A stretch of 64,000 nucleotides of DNA from Halopseudomonas oceani. Lineage in GTDB: Bacteria > Pseudomonadota > Gammaproteobacteria > Pseudomonadales > Pseudomonadaceae. The position numbers were made by a program, and so were the translations under genes. Where the stretch lies: NCBI RefSeq assembly GCF_002903165.1, contig NZ_PPSK01000005.1:1-64000 (forward strand), read 5' to 3'. Below are positions 17,740 to 27,045 of this stretch, one piece after another (position 1 is the first letter of the stretch; each line of letters opens with the position of its first letter). The notes under the pieces were generated by a model. It ran no database searches. It was given only the letters and a program-made list of their open reading frames with translations, and had not been told where the DNA came from.

Positions 17740-18743
17740 CCCTTGTGCACACACGGTGGGCGGCAACATTACTGCTGGCAACAACAGCAGCACTGCTCCG
17801 CTGCAGCGATTCAGCGGCAGAAGCGCCGCAGGCATCGCCTGAACCAGTCGCCACCGAAACCACCGAGCATCAGGCCTACACCCCGGTCACGGTGCACCAC
17901 CAGTTGGGCACTACGGTGATAGAGCACCGACCGCAACGCGTGGTGGCCCTGGATATGAATGAAGTCGACTTTCTGGACCTGCTCGACATTCCGGTTGCCG
18001 GAATGCCAAAAGACTTTATCCCCCACTTTCTGGCCAAATACCAGGACCAACCAGACATTCAGGACACCGGCGCCATCGTCCAGCCCAACCTGGAAAAGGT
18101 GCATGCCGCCAGGCCCGACCTGATTCTGATTACCTCGTTGCAGGCGCGCCACTACCAGGAGCTGAGCGAGATCGCGCCGACGATCCACTTCGACGTGGAC
18201 TACCGTGACAGCCAGGCGCAACACCTGGATATCATCAAGCGCCACCTCCTGACCCTTGGGCAGATATTCGAGAAAGATGAACTGGCCCAGCAGGCAGTTG
18301 CCGATCTGGATCGCCAGGTCGAGCGGGTGCGGCAACTAACCCGAGATCGTCCTGAAACAGCGCTGATCGTACTGCACAACAACGGCGCCTTCAGCGCCTT
18401 TGGCCCCCACTCACGTTATGGTTTTGTCTTCAACGCGCTGGGCGTCAAGTCTGCAACGCCGGCGGGTGCAGCCGGGCTACATGGCCGGCCGATTTCCAGC
18501 GAGTTCATCCAGCAGGTCAACCCGGATGTGATTTATGTGGTTGATCGCACCGCTGTCATGGAACACCGCCCGGCGCTTAACGCAGACACCTTGGGCAACC
18601 CGCTGCTGCGGCAGACCAACGCCTGGAAGAACGGCCACGTCGTTTTTGCCGATGCGCAAGCCTGGTACGTGACCGCCGCCAGCGTGAACTCGATGAAAAT
18701 CATCATCGAGGACGTGATCAGCGGCTATCAGAACGAACCCTAG
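17736..18743 (+). CDS. Siderophore-binding periplasmic protein (FatB/CeuE-like)
   Basis: A 335-residue class III solute-binding protein with RPQRVVALDMNEVDFLDLLD at the start of the first lobe, and a typical second lobe (HNNGAFSAFGPHSRYGFVFNALG, EFIQQVNPDVIYVVDRT). The N-terminus is a signal sequence ending in ALLRCSDS. A lipoprotein Cys at this point is likely from the family, but Arg at -1 departs from the usual lipobox. It delivers the ferric siderophore to the FecCD-type importer. Confidence 0.88.
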   Translation: MTLVHTRWAATLLLATTAALLRCSDSAAEAPQASPEPVATETTEHQAYTPVTVHHQLGTTVIEHRPQRVVALDMNEVDFLDLLDIPVAGMPKDFIPHFLAKYQDQPDIQDTGAIVQPNLEKVHAARPDLILITSLQARHYQELSEIAPTIHFDVDYRDSQAQHLDIIKRHLLTLGQIFEKDELAQQAVADLDRQVERVRQLTRDRPETALIVLHNNGAFSAFGPHSRYGFVFNALGVKSATPAGAAGLHGRPISSEFIQQVNPDVIYVVDRTAVMEHRPALNADTLGNPLLRQTNAWKNGHVVFADAQAWYVTAASVNSMKIIIEDVISGYQNEP

Positions 18744-18781
18744 CCAGGCCTGGCCTGGCGTGCGAACCCACCCGCTTAAAA

Positions 18782-18797
18782 GCAAATGATTATCGAC
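18782..18797. promoter_or_regulatory. Candidate Fur box upstream of the TonB receptor gene
   Basis: AAATGATTATCGAC matches the core of the Fur consensus (AATGATWATC). It covers the most upstream possible ATG (18786) of the receptor reading frame, which argues that translation starts further downstream. It suggests that the receptor has its own iron-repressed promoter. Confidence 0.6.
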
Positions 18798-18851
18798 AGC
18801 CTTATGTCTTTTCTTAATAAAACAAACAACCTAAACCACGAGGGAGCCAAC

Positions 18852-21086
18852 GTGAACCACCACTGCCAACACCGAGCCACTGGCTCAACAGCAACAACGG
18901 GGTCCGATCAGCCCGCATTTCCCCTGACCCGCCTCGCGAAGGGCATGCGTGCGGCGATACTGATTAGCCTGTCAGCCGCAGGCCTGAGCCTCGCAACGTC
19001 GCCCGTGTACGCAGAAAGTGCTGCGGATGAAGAGGAAGCGGTACTGCGGGCCATCACCGTAGAGGGCGAGGCCGAAACCGTCGAGAGCTACGCTGGAGAG
19101 CAGGTGGCAACCGGTGGCCGTGTCGGGTTTCTGGGTGAGAAGGACTTCATGGAGACGCCCTTTTCCACCATCAGCTACACCGAAAAATACATCGCCGACC
19201 AGCAGGCACGCGACATCAGCGACATCATCGCCAAAACCGATCCTGCCGTGTATACCAGTGGCATACCGGGCGAGAGCCAGGAGAGCTATTCGATTCGCGG
19301 CCTGTCATCCAGCGTCGGGGATGTGACCATGAACGGCCTGGCCGGCATGGCGGCGTACTACCGCAACTCACCAGAGATGTTTGAACGCGTCGATGTGCTC
19401 AAGGGGCCCTCCGCCCTGCTCAATGGTATGCCGCCGAAGGGCTCGGCCGGGGGAACTGTCAATCTCGTCACCAAACGAGCCGGTGATGAACCGCTAACGC
19501 GGTTGACGGCCAGCTACATGTCCGATGCCCAGTACGGTGGTCATATTGACCTGGGCCGTCGTTTTGGCGAAGACGGGCAGTTCGGTGTGCGTTTCAATAG
19601 CGTGTATCGCGACGGCGAAACGGCGGTCAACGATCAGGACAAGAAGGTGACCATGTCCTCTGTAGGGCTCGATTGGCGTGGCGAGCGCATGCGCCTTTCA
19701 GCCGACCTGTACCAGAGTGAAGACAACGGTAAAGGCTTGACCCGCGGCCTGACGCTCGCACCAGGCGTATCACTGCCCAGCGTGCCGGACCCCGATGTTT
19801 CATGGAATCCACCTTGGGCTTTCTATGAAAGCAGCGACGAAGGCGCAATGCTGCGCGGCGAATTTGACCTGAGCGACCACCTGACCTTCTACGCCACAGG
19901 CGGCTCGAGTGAAACCGAGTTCAAATCCAACATGGGCGCCGGCCGAATACTGAACGATGCCGGCGACTTTGAAATCAACTTCAGCGGCGTCGCGGACAAG
20001 ATTGAACGTACATCAGCCGAGGTTGGCTTGATGGGCGACGCGACTACCGGCGCAATCGGCCACGAGTTTGCGGTCAATGCCACCTATTACGACGAAGACT
20101 ACCACCTCAACGGGTTTAGAAATCTGCTCCCCAGCCCCTGGGTAACCAACATATACGACCCCGTCTGGGGCCCTGAGCCTGCGCTTCCCTCCTCCATTAT
20201 GGCCATTACCAGAACGCAGACACGCCTTACCAGCCTGGGCCTGGCCGACACGCTTTCATTTGCCCAGGAACGGGTACAGCTGACGCTTGGCGTCCGGCGT
20301 CAAGAGGTCAGAACAGACAGTTTCAACGGCACCACCGGCGCGCGGTTGAGCAAGCGATATGACGAGAGCGCAACCTCTCCGGCGGTCGCCGTTCTGGTCA
20401 AGGCCAGCGAAGAAATATCACTCTACGCCAATTACATCGAAGGCCTCAGTCAAGGGTCCATCGCACCGAACACAGCCGACAATGCCGGCGAAGTCTTTGC
20501 CCCTTACAAAACCAAGCAGCGGGAGGTCGGCATCAAATTCGACCTTGGCGAATTCGCCCATACCCTCGGCGTGTACGAAATAGAACGCCCCAGCAGCTAT
20601 ACCGATCCAACCACCAACGTCTTTTCCTTTGGCGGCGAGCAACGCAACCGAGGCGTTGAGTGGGGCTTCTTTGGCAGCCCGCTGGATTCGGTTCGGCTGA
20701 TGGGCGGCGTGGCCTACTCGGACGCGGAAGTAACCAAGGCTGCCAGCGATGACAATGAAGGTCAGCAAGCAGTGGGCTTGCCCAAGTGGCAGGGCAAACT
20801 GGGCGTCGAGTGGGATACGCCTATGCTGCCCGGCTTAACGCTGACGGCCAATGCCACCTCGGTCTCCAAACAGTATCTCAATGCCGACAACTCATTATCG
20901 ATTCCGGGCCACACGGTTTTTGATCTGGGGGCAAGACACTCATCGGTCGTGTCAGATCATCAACTGACGCTGCGCGCGGCGGTAACCAACGTCGGCAACA
21001 AGGCCTACTGGGCCAAGCCACACTACACCAGCCTGGCGGTGGGAGCGCCACGGACAGTCAATCTCTCGGCCACCGTGGACTTCTGA
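18852..21086 (+). CDS. TonB-dependent siderophore receptor
   Basis: About 744 residues. It has a long N-terminal signal region (cleavage likely after SPVYA), a TonB-box-like AITVEGEA, a plug domain with VDVLKGPSALLNGMPPKGSAGGTVNLVTKR, then a 22-strand barrel ending in VNLSATVDF with the terminal Phe needed for outer membrane insertion. I prefer the GTG at 18852, with GAGGGAG five bases upstream, over ATG 18786 or 18804, since 18786 lies inside a Fur-like box. It brings the ferric siderophore into the periplasm for the binding protein encoded upstream. No linked synthesis genes, so the ligand may be a foreign siderophore. Confidence 0.88.
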   Translation: MNHHCQHRATGSTATTGSDQPAFPLTRLAKGMRAAILISLSAAGLSLATSPVYAESAADEEEAVLRAITVEGEAETVESYAGEQVATGGRVGFLGEKDFMETPFSTISYTEKYIADQQARDISDIIAKTDPAVYTSGIPGESQESYSIRGLSSSVGDVTMNGLAGMAAYYRNSPEMFERVDVLKGPSALLNGMPPKGSAGGTVNLVTKRAGDEPLTRLTASYMSDAQYGGHIDLGRRFGEDGQFGVRFNSVYRDGETAVNDQDKKVTMSSVGLDWRGERMRLSADLYQSEDNGKGLTRGLTLAPGVSLPSVPDPDVSWNPPWAFYESSDEGAMLRGEFDLSDHLTFYATGGSSETEFKSNMGAGRILNDAGDFEINFSGVADKIERTSAEVGLMGDATTGAIGHEFAVNATYYDEDYHLNGFRNLLPSPWVTNIYDPVWGPEPALPSSIMAITRTQTRLTSLGLADTLSFAQERVQLTLGVRRQEVRTDSFNGTTGARLSKRYDESATSPAVAVLVKASEEISLYANYIEGLSQGSIAPNTADNAGEVFAPYKTKQREVGIKFDLGEFAHTLGVYEIERPSSYTDPTTNVFSFGGEQRNRGVEWGFFGSPLDSVRLMGGVAYSDAEVTKAASDDNEGQQAVGLPKWQGKLGVEWDTPMLPGLTLTANATSVSKQYLNADNSLSIPGHTVFDLGARHSSVVSDHQLTLRAAVTNVGNKAYWAKPHYTSLAVGAPRTVNLSATVDF

Positions 21087-21128
21087 TCGAGGCGAGCAGC
21101 AACGGCGTATGCTGCCTGCGACACCAAC

Positions 21129-21158
21129 AAAAAACCGGGCACAAGGCCCGGTTTTTTT
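21129..21158. terminator. Rho-independent terminator (probably bidirectional)
   Basis: The stem CCGGGC/GCCCGG (21135-21151) with loop ACAAG is flanked by A6 on the left and T7 on the right. It sits between the convergent receptor and acyl-CoA dehydrogenase genes and can end both transcripts. Confidence 0.9.
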
Positions 21159-21170
21159 ACACCAACCAAA

Positions 21171-22970
21171 TCAGAAGCAATCCAGCGGCATGTCCAGCGT
21201 GGTGCGATCGGCACTGCGCAGCACCTCTGCCAGCGCCATCGGCTTGGGCAGTTCGTAGCGCAGGAAGTAGTCACAGGCGTTGAGCTTGCCTTGGTAGAAG
21301 CTCGCCGGGCGCTCGCCGCCGTTCTGCAGGCCACGCAGGGCAGCCTGGGCCTGGCGCAGCCAGAGCCAGCCGACAACCAGATGGCCGAAGCACTCCATGT
21401 ACAGGTAGGCGTTGGCCAGCGCGCGATCGGGCTCGCTCTTCTTCATCGCCTGCAGCGCATCGGTGATGCCGTCAACGGTGTTCAGGGCGGTGCTCAAAAG
21501 CTCGGCATTGGCTTTCAGCTCGGCGACGTTGGCGCACTCGTCCAGGGTGGCGCGGATGCGGGTCAGCAGGCTTTGGTAGAAACGGCCACCGGCCATGCTC
21601 ACCTTACGGCCCAGCAAATCCTGACCCTGGATACCGTGGGTGCCTTCGTGGATCGGGTTCAGGCGGTTGTCGCGATAGAACTGCTCGACCGGGTATTCAC
21701 GGGTATAGCCGTAGCCACCGTGCACCTGAATCGCCAGGCTGTTGGCTTCCAGACAGAACTGCGACGGCCAGGATTTGACGATCGGCGTCAGCAGATCAAG
21801 CAGGCCGGCGGCCTCTTCACGCGCTGCGGCATCCGGCGCGTGCTTCTTCTCGTCAACCAGGGTCGAGGAGAACAGGCACAGCGACAGACCACCTTCAACG
21901 AAGGCTTTCTGCGCCAGCAGCAGACGACGAATGTCTGCGTGCTGAACCAGCGGGATCATTGGGGTGGCCGGATCACGCTCGGCCAGACCACGGCCCTGGG
22001 TACGCTCGCGGGCGTATTCCAGCGCGTGCAGGTAACCGGTGTAACCCAGCATGACCGAACCCAGGCCCACGCCGATGCGCGCCTCGTTCATCATGTGGAA
22101 CATACCGGCCAGACCGTTGTGCGGCTCGCCGACCAGATAGCCGACCGCGCCGCCCTTCTCACCGAAGTTGAGCATGGTCGAGGTGGTGCCGCGGTAACCC
22201 ATCTTGTGGATCAGACCCGCTAGTTGCACGTCGTTGCGCTCGCCGAGGCTGCCGTCTTCGTTGACCAGGAACTTGGGCACGATAAACAGCGAGATACCCT
22301 TGGCACCGGGCGGTGCGTCGGGCAGCTTGGCCAGCACCAGGTGCACGATATTTTCGCTCAGCTCGTGGTCACCGGCAGAGATAAAGATCTTGTTGCCGCT
22401 GATGCGGTAGGTGCCGTCTTCCTGCGGGATCGCGCGGGACTTGATGTCGCCCAGCGAGGAACCGGCGTGCGGCTCGGTCAGGCACATGGTGCCGAAGAAG
22501 CGGCCGGCCATCATCGGCTCAGCGTAGCGCTGCTTCTGCTCATCGGTGCCGTGGGCCATGATCAGGTTGCAGGCGGCGATGGTCAGACCGGCGTAGGCCT
22601 GGGTGCTGACGTTGGCGCCCTTGATCAGGCCGATACAGGTCTGGGCAACGGCTGCCGGCAGCTGCATGCCGCCGCGTTCGTAATCCTGCGAGGCAGCCAT
22701 CAGGCCGGTATCCCGCAGCACGGCCAGCGCCTCGGAGACTTCCGGACGAATCACGACCTTGCCATTCTCGAAGCGCGGCTCGTCTTCATCGCACAGGCGA
22801 TTGTGCGGTGCGAAGGTTTCGCTCGCGACCTTCAGCGCCAGCTCGATGGCGGCATCAAAGGTATCGCGGCTGTGGTCTTCGTAACGCGGGAATTGGGTAA
22901 AACGTTCGATATCCAGCATTTCATAAAGCAGAAACGCCAGATCGTCGGTATTGATGATTTTTTGGGACAC
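21171..22970 (-). CDS. Acyl-CoA dehydrogenase (long, DmdC-like family)
   Basis: A 599-residue FAD enzyme with the acyl-CoA dehydrogenase N-, middle- and C-terminal domains plus the extra C-terminal helical part of the roughly 600-residue class. FAD and substrate segments CLTEPHAGSSLGDIKSRA and YGYTREYPVEQFYRDNRL, followed by NPIHEGTHGIQGQDLLGRK, are clear. Databases often label this class 3-methylmercaptopropionyl-CoA dehydrogenase, but many act on ordinary fatty acyl-CoA. It precedes a beta-oxidation terminator-like repeat and lies downstream of a thiolase gene on the same strand, fitting acyl-CoA degradation. Confidence 0.88.
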   Translation of the reverse strand: MSQKIINTDDLAFLLYEMLDIERFTQFPRYEDHSRDTFDAAIELALKVASETFAPHNRLCDEDEPRFENGKVVIRPEVSEALAVLRDTGLMAASQDYERGGMQLPAAVAQTCIGLIKGANVSTQAYAGLTIAACNLIMAHGTDEQKQRYAEPMMAGRFFGTMCLTEPHAGSSLGDIKSRAIPQEDGTYRISGNKIFISAGDHELSENIVHLVLAKLPDAPPGAKGISLFIVPKFLVNEDGSLGERNDVQLAGLIHKMGYRGTTSTMLNFGEKGGAVGYLVGEPHNGLAGMFHMMNEARIGVGLGSVMLGYTGYLHALEYARERTQGRGLAERDPATPMIPLVQHADIRRLLLAQKAFVEGGLSLCLFSSTLVDEKKHAPDAAAREEAAGLLDLLTPIVKSWPSQFCLEANSLAIQVHGGYGYTREYPVEQFYRDNRLNPIHEGTHGIQGQDLLGRKVSMAGGRFYQSLLTRIRATLDECANVAELKANAELLSTALNTVDGITDALQAMKKSEPDRALANAYLYMECFGHLVVGWLWLRQAQAALRGLQNGGERPASFYQGKLNACDYFLRYELPKPMALAEVLRSADRTTLDMPLDCF

Positions 22971-22989
22971 GGAAAATTCCTCTGGAATT

Positions 22990-23090
22990 TTTAGCTACAA
23001 GCACCAAGCCTAAAGCGGCAAGCGAACCCCAAAAGCGAAACCCGAGCATGGCCCGGGTTTGCTTGCAGCTTACGGCTTGAAACTTACGGC
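22990..23090. repeat. Intergenic repeat with terminator-like hairpin (copy 1)
   Basis: The spacer between the thiolase and dehydrogenase genes contains AAACCCG...CGGGTTT (about 23038-23060), flanked by AGCTACAAGC on the left and GCTTGCAGCTTACGGCTTG on the right. The same building blocks in the same order occur at 32150-32232. A genome-wide repeat family acting as a 3' end signal is likely. Confidence 0.6.
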
Positions 23091-23095
23091 TGGGG

Positions 23096-24280
23096 TCAGA
23101 CGATCTCGAACAGACCGGCAGCGCCCTGGCCACCGCCGATGCACATGGTGACAACCACGTACTTGACGCCACGACGTTTGCCTTCGATCAGCGCGTGACC
23201 GGTCAGGCGGGAACCGGTTACACCGTAGGGGTGACCGATGGCGATGGAGCCGCCGTTGACGTTCAGGTTCTCAGCCGGGATGCCCAGCTTGTCGCGGCAG
23301 TAAACAACCTGGGAAGCGAAGGCTTCGTTCAGTTCCCACAGACCGATGTCGTCCATGGTCAGGCCGTTGCGCTGCAGCAGGCGCGGAATGGCAAAGACCG
23401 GGCCGATGCCCATTTCGTCAGGCTCGCAACCGGCGACGGCGAAGCCACGGAAGATACCCATCGGTTCAACGTTCAGTTGCTCGGCAACCTTGCTGTTCAT
23501 CACGGTGCAAACGGATGCGCCGTCAGACAGCTGACTGGCGTTACCGGCGGTGACGAAGTTGCCTGGGCCGCGAACCGCCTGCAGGGAGGACAGCGCTTCC
23601 AGGGTGGTGCTCGGACGGTTGCACTCGTCGCGATCCAGAACCACTTCCTGATCGGAGACTTCACCGGTTTCCTTGTTCTGGACCTTCATGATGGTCTTGT
23701 ACGGAACGATTTCGTCGGCGAACTTGCCACTCTGCTGACCGGCAGCAACGCGCTGCTGGCTCAGCAGGGAGTACTCATCCTGCGCTTCACGGCTGACGTT
23801 GTAGCGCTGAGCTACGATGTCGGCCGTTTCGATCATGGACAGGTACAGCTCCGGCTTGTTCTTCATGATCCATTCGTTGGTGCCGTGGAACATGTTGATC
23901 TTGTCGTTCTGGCAGAGGCTGATGGACTCAACACCACCGGCGACGATGGCCGGAATCTTTTCGCTGACAACGCGCTGGGCAGCGATGGCGATGGACTGCA
24001 GACCGGAGCTGCAGAAACGGTTCAGCGACATGCCCGCGGTGGTAACCGGCAGACCGCCACGGATGGCTGCCAGACGCGCCATATTCTTGCCCTGGGCACC
24101 TTCGTGGAAGGTCGCACCGAGGATCACGTCTTCAACCAGCGCCGGGTCGATACCTGCGCGCTTGACCGCTTCTTCGATCACGAAGCCGGCCATGTCAACA
24201 CTGTGAGTGTTGTTCAGTGCGCCGCGATAGGATTTGCCCAGGCCGGTACGGGCCGTGGATACGATAACTGCGTCTGTCAT
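23096..24280 (-). CDS. Acetyl-CoA acyltransferase (thiolase)
   Basis: A 394-residue thiolase with all catalytic residues: acyl-accepting Cys90 (NRFCSSGLQ), His350 ([14 protein letters not shown]) and Cys380 ([15 protein letters not shown]). The start [13 protein letters not shown] at 24280 has AGGAGC upstream. It could act in degradation (3-ketoacyl-CoA thiolase) or in acetoacetyl-CoA formation; the adjoining acyl-CoA dehydrogenase favours degradation. Both genes lie on the minus strand with a repeat-like hairpin between them. Confidence 0.92.
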   Translation of the reverse strand: MTDAVIVSTARTGLGKSYRGALNNTHSVDMAGFVIEEAVKRAGIDPALVEDVILGATFHEGAQGKNMARLAAIRGGLPVTTAGMSLNRFCSSGLQSIAIAAQRVVSEKIPAIVAGGVESISLCQNDKINMFHGTNEWIMKNKPELYLSMIETADIVAQRYNVSREAQDEYSLLSQQRVAAGQQSGKFADEIVPYKTIMKVQNKETGEVSDQEVVLDRDECNRPSTTLEALSSLQAVRGPGNFVTAGNASQLSDGASVCTVMNSKVAEQLNVEPMGIFRGFAVAGCEPDEMGIGPVFAIPRLLQRNGLTMDDIGLWELNEAFASQVVYCRDKLGIPAENLNVNGGSIAIGHPYGVTGSRLTGHALIEGKRRGVKYVVVTMCIGGGQGAAGLFEIV

Positions 24281-24333
24281 GTTGTTGCTCCTGTTGAAAT
24301 TCAAGTACATCAACCTGCGGCCGGGGTTGCCCC

Positions 24334-25680
24334 TCAGCCCGGCTGGCCCTGCTGTTCACCCCAGCGTGTCAGCGTGTCCCGTGCCTCCCGGTAGGGTTTG
24401 AGCCCCATGGCCAGAAGGATGATAGCGCCCAAGGTAATCACGCTGGCAACGATGAATATGGAATAACGAATCGCCATGTCGTCCTGGAACACGTAATCGG
24501 TGAACAAGGCGACGGCGGTCGGCCCAATACCCAAGCCGATCAGGGTAATGGTGAAGAGGTAAATTGCCGAAGCCTGACCGCGCATGGCATTCGGCATAAC
24601 CTCCTGAATGGCCGCCGGAGCAACGCCGAACGGCATCGCTACGGTAAAGACGTTGAAAAACATGATGGTCCACAGCAACGGCATGTTGTCGACCAGATAC
24701 ACCACATTGCACAGCAGGGTCAGAATAGCCGACAGCAGCCCCACCCGCATGTTGGCGTCGCGATAGCCGTGGTGTGCCAGAAAGTCGGCCAGACGGCCGC
24801 CAAAGACGATACCCAGTGACCCGGCAACCATTACCAGGCTGCCGTAGTAGATGCCCACTTCGCCCGGCGTCAGGCCGTGATTACGGATAAAGAAGGTCGG
24901 AATCCAGGCCGATGCGCCGTAGGAGGCAAAGGACAAACAGGCAAAGCCGAAGTTATGACACAGCACGGCTTTGCGAATACCGAGCAGGTAACGACCGACA
25001 TCCTTCAGCGGCACGGCAACGCCAGCGCCAATCCCCTTGCGGCTCGGCTCCTTGATCGCCAGCAATACCAGGCAGAACATCAGGCCTATGGCACCCAACA
25101 CCAGGAAGATCAACTGCCAGGGACGCACTTCGCCCAATACCGGCAGGACCATCGGCCCCTGGGCATTGGCCCAGGTCACCACCAGCCCGCCGAGCAGGAA
25201 GGCTGCGCCGGCACCAAGATAGATGCCCATGGCGTACACACTGATCGCGGTCGCGCGGCGGTTAGCCGGAAAGCTGTCGGCAATCAGCGAGTAGGCAGCA
25301 GGCGACAGCGCCGCTTCACCAGCACCGACACCAATCCGGCCGATGATGAAATGCCAATACTGCTGTGCCAAGCCGCAGAACGCAGTCATCAGACTCCACA
25401 CAGCCACACCGCCGGCGATCAGGCCACGGCGGCTTTTGGAGTCAGCAATCCGCCCCAGCGGAATACCGGCCACAGTGTAGAAGACGGCAAACGACAGTCC
25501 CATCAACAGGCTCATCTCGGTATCGGATATCTGCAGGTCATGGCGAATCGGACCAACCAGCAGGTTCAAAATCTGACGATCAATAAAAGACAGAACATAG
25601 GCGATCAACAGAATTCCGACCGTCAACCACGCTCGTTTCGGCGACGGGTAGCTATTATTCTCGTGCACGCTATGCTCCAT
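24334..25680 (-). CDS. MFS transporter (spinster-like)
   Basis: A 448-residue protein with 12 predicted membrane segments. The first segment reads [15 protein letters not shown], followed by [13 protein letters not shown] (loop 2-3 motif) and [25 protein letters not shown], which are typical of the spinster-like MFS group (MFS_1). It lies 53 bases upstream of the thiolase gene on the same strand, so it may import the organic acid or sterol-like compound degraded by the two enzymes. The substrate is unknown. Confidence 0.87.
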   Translation of the reverse strand: MEHSVHENNSYPSPKRAWLTVGILLIAYVLSFIDRQILNLLVGPIRHDLQISDTEMSLLMGLSFAVFYTVAGIPLGRIADSKSRRGLIAGGVAVWSLMTAFCGLAQQYWHFIIGRIGVGAGEAALSPAAYSLIADSFPANRRATAISVYAMGIYLGAGAAFLLGGLVVTWANAQGPMVLPVLGEVRPWQLIFLVLGAIGLMFCLVLLAIKEPSRKGIGAGVAVPLKDVGRYLLGIRKAVLCHNFGFACLSFASYGASAWIPTFFIRNHGLTPGEVGIYYGSLVMVAGSLGIVFGGRLADFLAHHGYRDANMRVGLLSAILTLLCNVVYLVDNMPLLWTIMFFNVFTVAMPFGVAPAAIQEVMPNAMRGQASAIYLFTITLIGLGIGPTAVALFTDYVFQDDMAIRYSIFIVASVITLGAIILLAMGLKPYREARDTLTRWGEQQGQPG

Positions 25681-25840
25681 TTCTTGTAATTGGAATTATC
25701 AGCATGTCGAGACTAGCAGGTCCGCACAGCGAAAGTCGATTTCGAAATAAACTGATTAGCGCCCTCAATGCGTGCCTATCACCGGGGGCTATGTATCACT
25801 CAAAAGGTTTCCGAAACCGGCCTGACAGAGCAGTCGAAGC

Positions 25841-26929
25841 ATGACTGCCCCACTTATTATGGTCGGCGCAGGTCATGCCCATCTGGTCGCACTGCGCGGT
25901 TGGGCCGAGCAGGGTTATCGTGCCCCGCCCGGTAGCGTGCTGATTTCCCCGGAACCCTTTGCCTGGTACTCAGGCATGATGCCTGGCCTGCTGGCTGGAC
26001 GCTGGCGGGCGGAGCAGTGCCGTATCGAGCTGGCCCCGCTGTGTCGAGCGACTGGCATGACCCTGTCCAGCGGGCAACTGGTTCGGCTCGAGGCCGACGC
26101 CCGACTGCTGACCCTGGCCAGCGGTGAGCAACTGCGCACCGAACTGCTGTCGCTCAACAGTGGCGCGGCTAACCCCGCCCCAGCACAGAACGACGGCAGT
26201 TTGACGGTGATCGGCGCCAAACCCTTCGGCGACTTGCAGCAACATTGGATGCACTGGCGGCGCAGCGGCTCCCCTGCCCGCCTGGCTATTCTGGGTGGCG
26301 GCGCGGCGGCGGTGGAGCTGGCTCTCGCGCTGCAACAGTCGCTGAGCACGTGCCAGATTCTGGTGCTCTGCGCCAACCGATTGTTGGGTGGACACCCACC
26401 ACGGGCTGCCCGGCTGATTCGCTCGCTATTCCACCGGCGCAATATAGAGCTGCATGAGGGAGTCACCGTCACCGCAATCCGCAACGGCTGTCTGCAGTCG
26501 GCGTCCACCCCGCCCCTTGCCGCCGAAGCCGTCATCCTGGCCACCGGCGCTGCGCCCGCAGTCTGGCAAGCCGACAGCAACCTGGCGACCGACCCCGCCG
26601 GCTTTATTCAGATCGCTGACACGCTGCAAAGCCAATCGCACCCGCGCATATTCGCCAGCGGCGACTGCGCCGCGCTGGCGGACTGCCCGCGCTCGGGCGT
26701 CTATGCTGTGCGCCAGGGTCCAGTACTCGGCGCAAACCTGCGTGCCACTCTGGACAAGCAGTCGAGCCTTCAGCATTACCAGCCGCAGCCCAGAGCACTT
26801 GCCCTACTGGCCACCGCAGACGATCAGGCGCTGGCCTGTTATGGGCCTTTGGCGCTGCGCAGCAGGGCTGCTCTGATGCTCAAGGACAGACTCGACACCC
26901 GTTTTATGCGCAGCCTGCAGAGGGACTGA
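25841..26929 (+). CDS. FAD-dependent pyridine nucleotide-disulfide oxidoreductase
   Basis: A 362-residue two-dinucleotide-binding flavoprotein. An N-terminal FAD motif variant MVGAGHAHLVALR, an NAD(P) motif LAILGGGAAAVELALAL near residue 150, and a C-terminal FASGDCAAL FAD segment are visible. The sequence resembles the NDH-like domain found fused to selenophosphate synthetase SelD in other bacteria, but no selD lies here. No redox-active CxxxxC is seen. The electron acceptor is unknown. Confidence 0.82.
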   Translation: MTAPLIMVGAGHAHLVALRGWAEQGYRAPPGSVLISPEPFAWYSGMMPGLLAGRWRAEQCRIELAPLCRATGMTLSSGQLVRLEADARLLTLASGEQLRTELLSLNSGAANPAPAQNDGSLTVIGAKPFGDLQQHWMHWRRSGSPARLAILGGGAAAVELALALQQSLSTCQILVLCANRLLGGHPPRAARLIRSLFHRRNIELHEGVTVTAIRNGCLQSASTPPLAAEAVILATGAAPAVWQADSNLATDPAGFIQIADTLQSQSHPRIFASGDCAALADCPRSGVYAVRQGPVLGANLRATLDKQSSLQHYQPQPRALALLATADDQALACYGPLALRSRAALMLKDRLDTRFMRSLQRD

Positions 26930-27045
26930 GATCACGGTCTTACGACCCAAGACCAAAGATCGATTGTCTAGCCGCGAGACAGGTGGCTAAATGACACAGC
27001 AAACTACAATAATCAGGCCTCCGGCCCCGGAACGGACATCCCCGT

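Noticed and set aside
26938-27010. Sigma-28 promoter upstream of the chemoreceptor
   Set aside because: CAAAG and GCCGCGAG are present but the spacing is 13-14 bases, not 15, and the -10 is poor.
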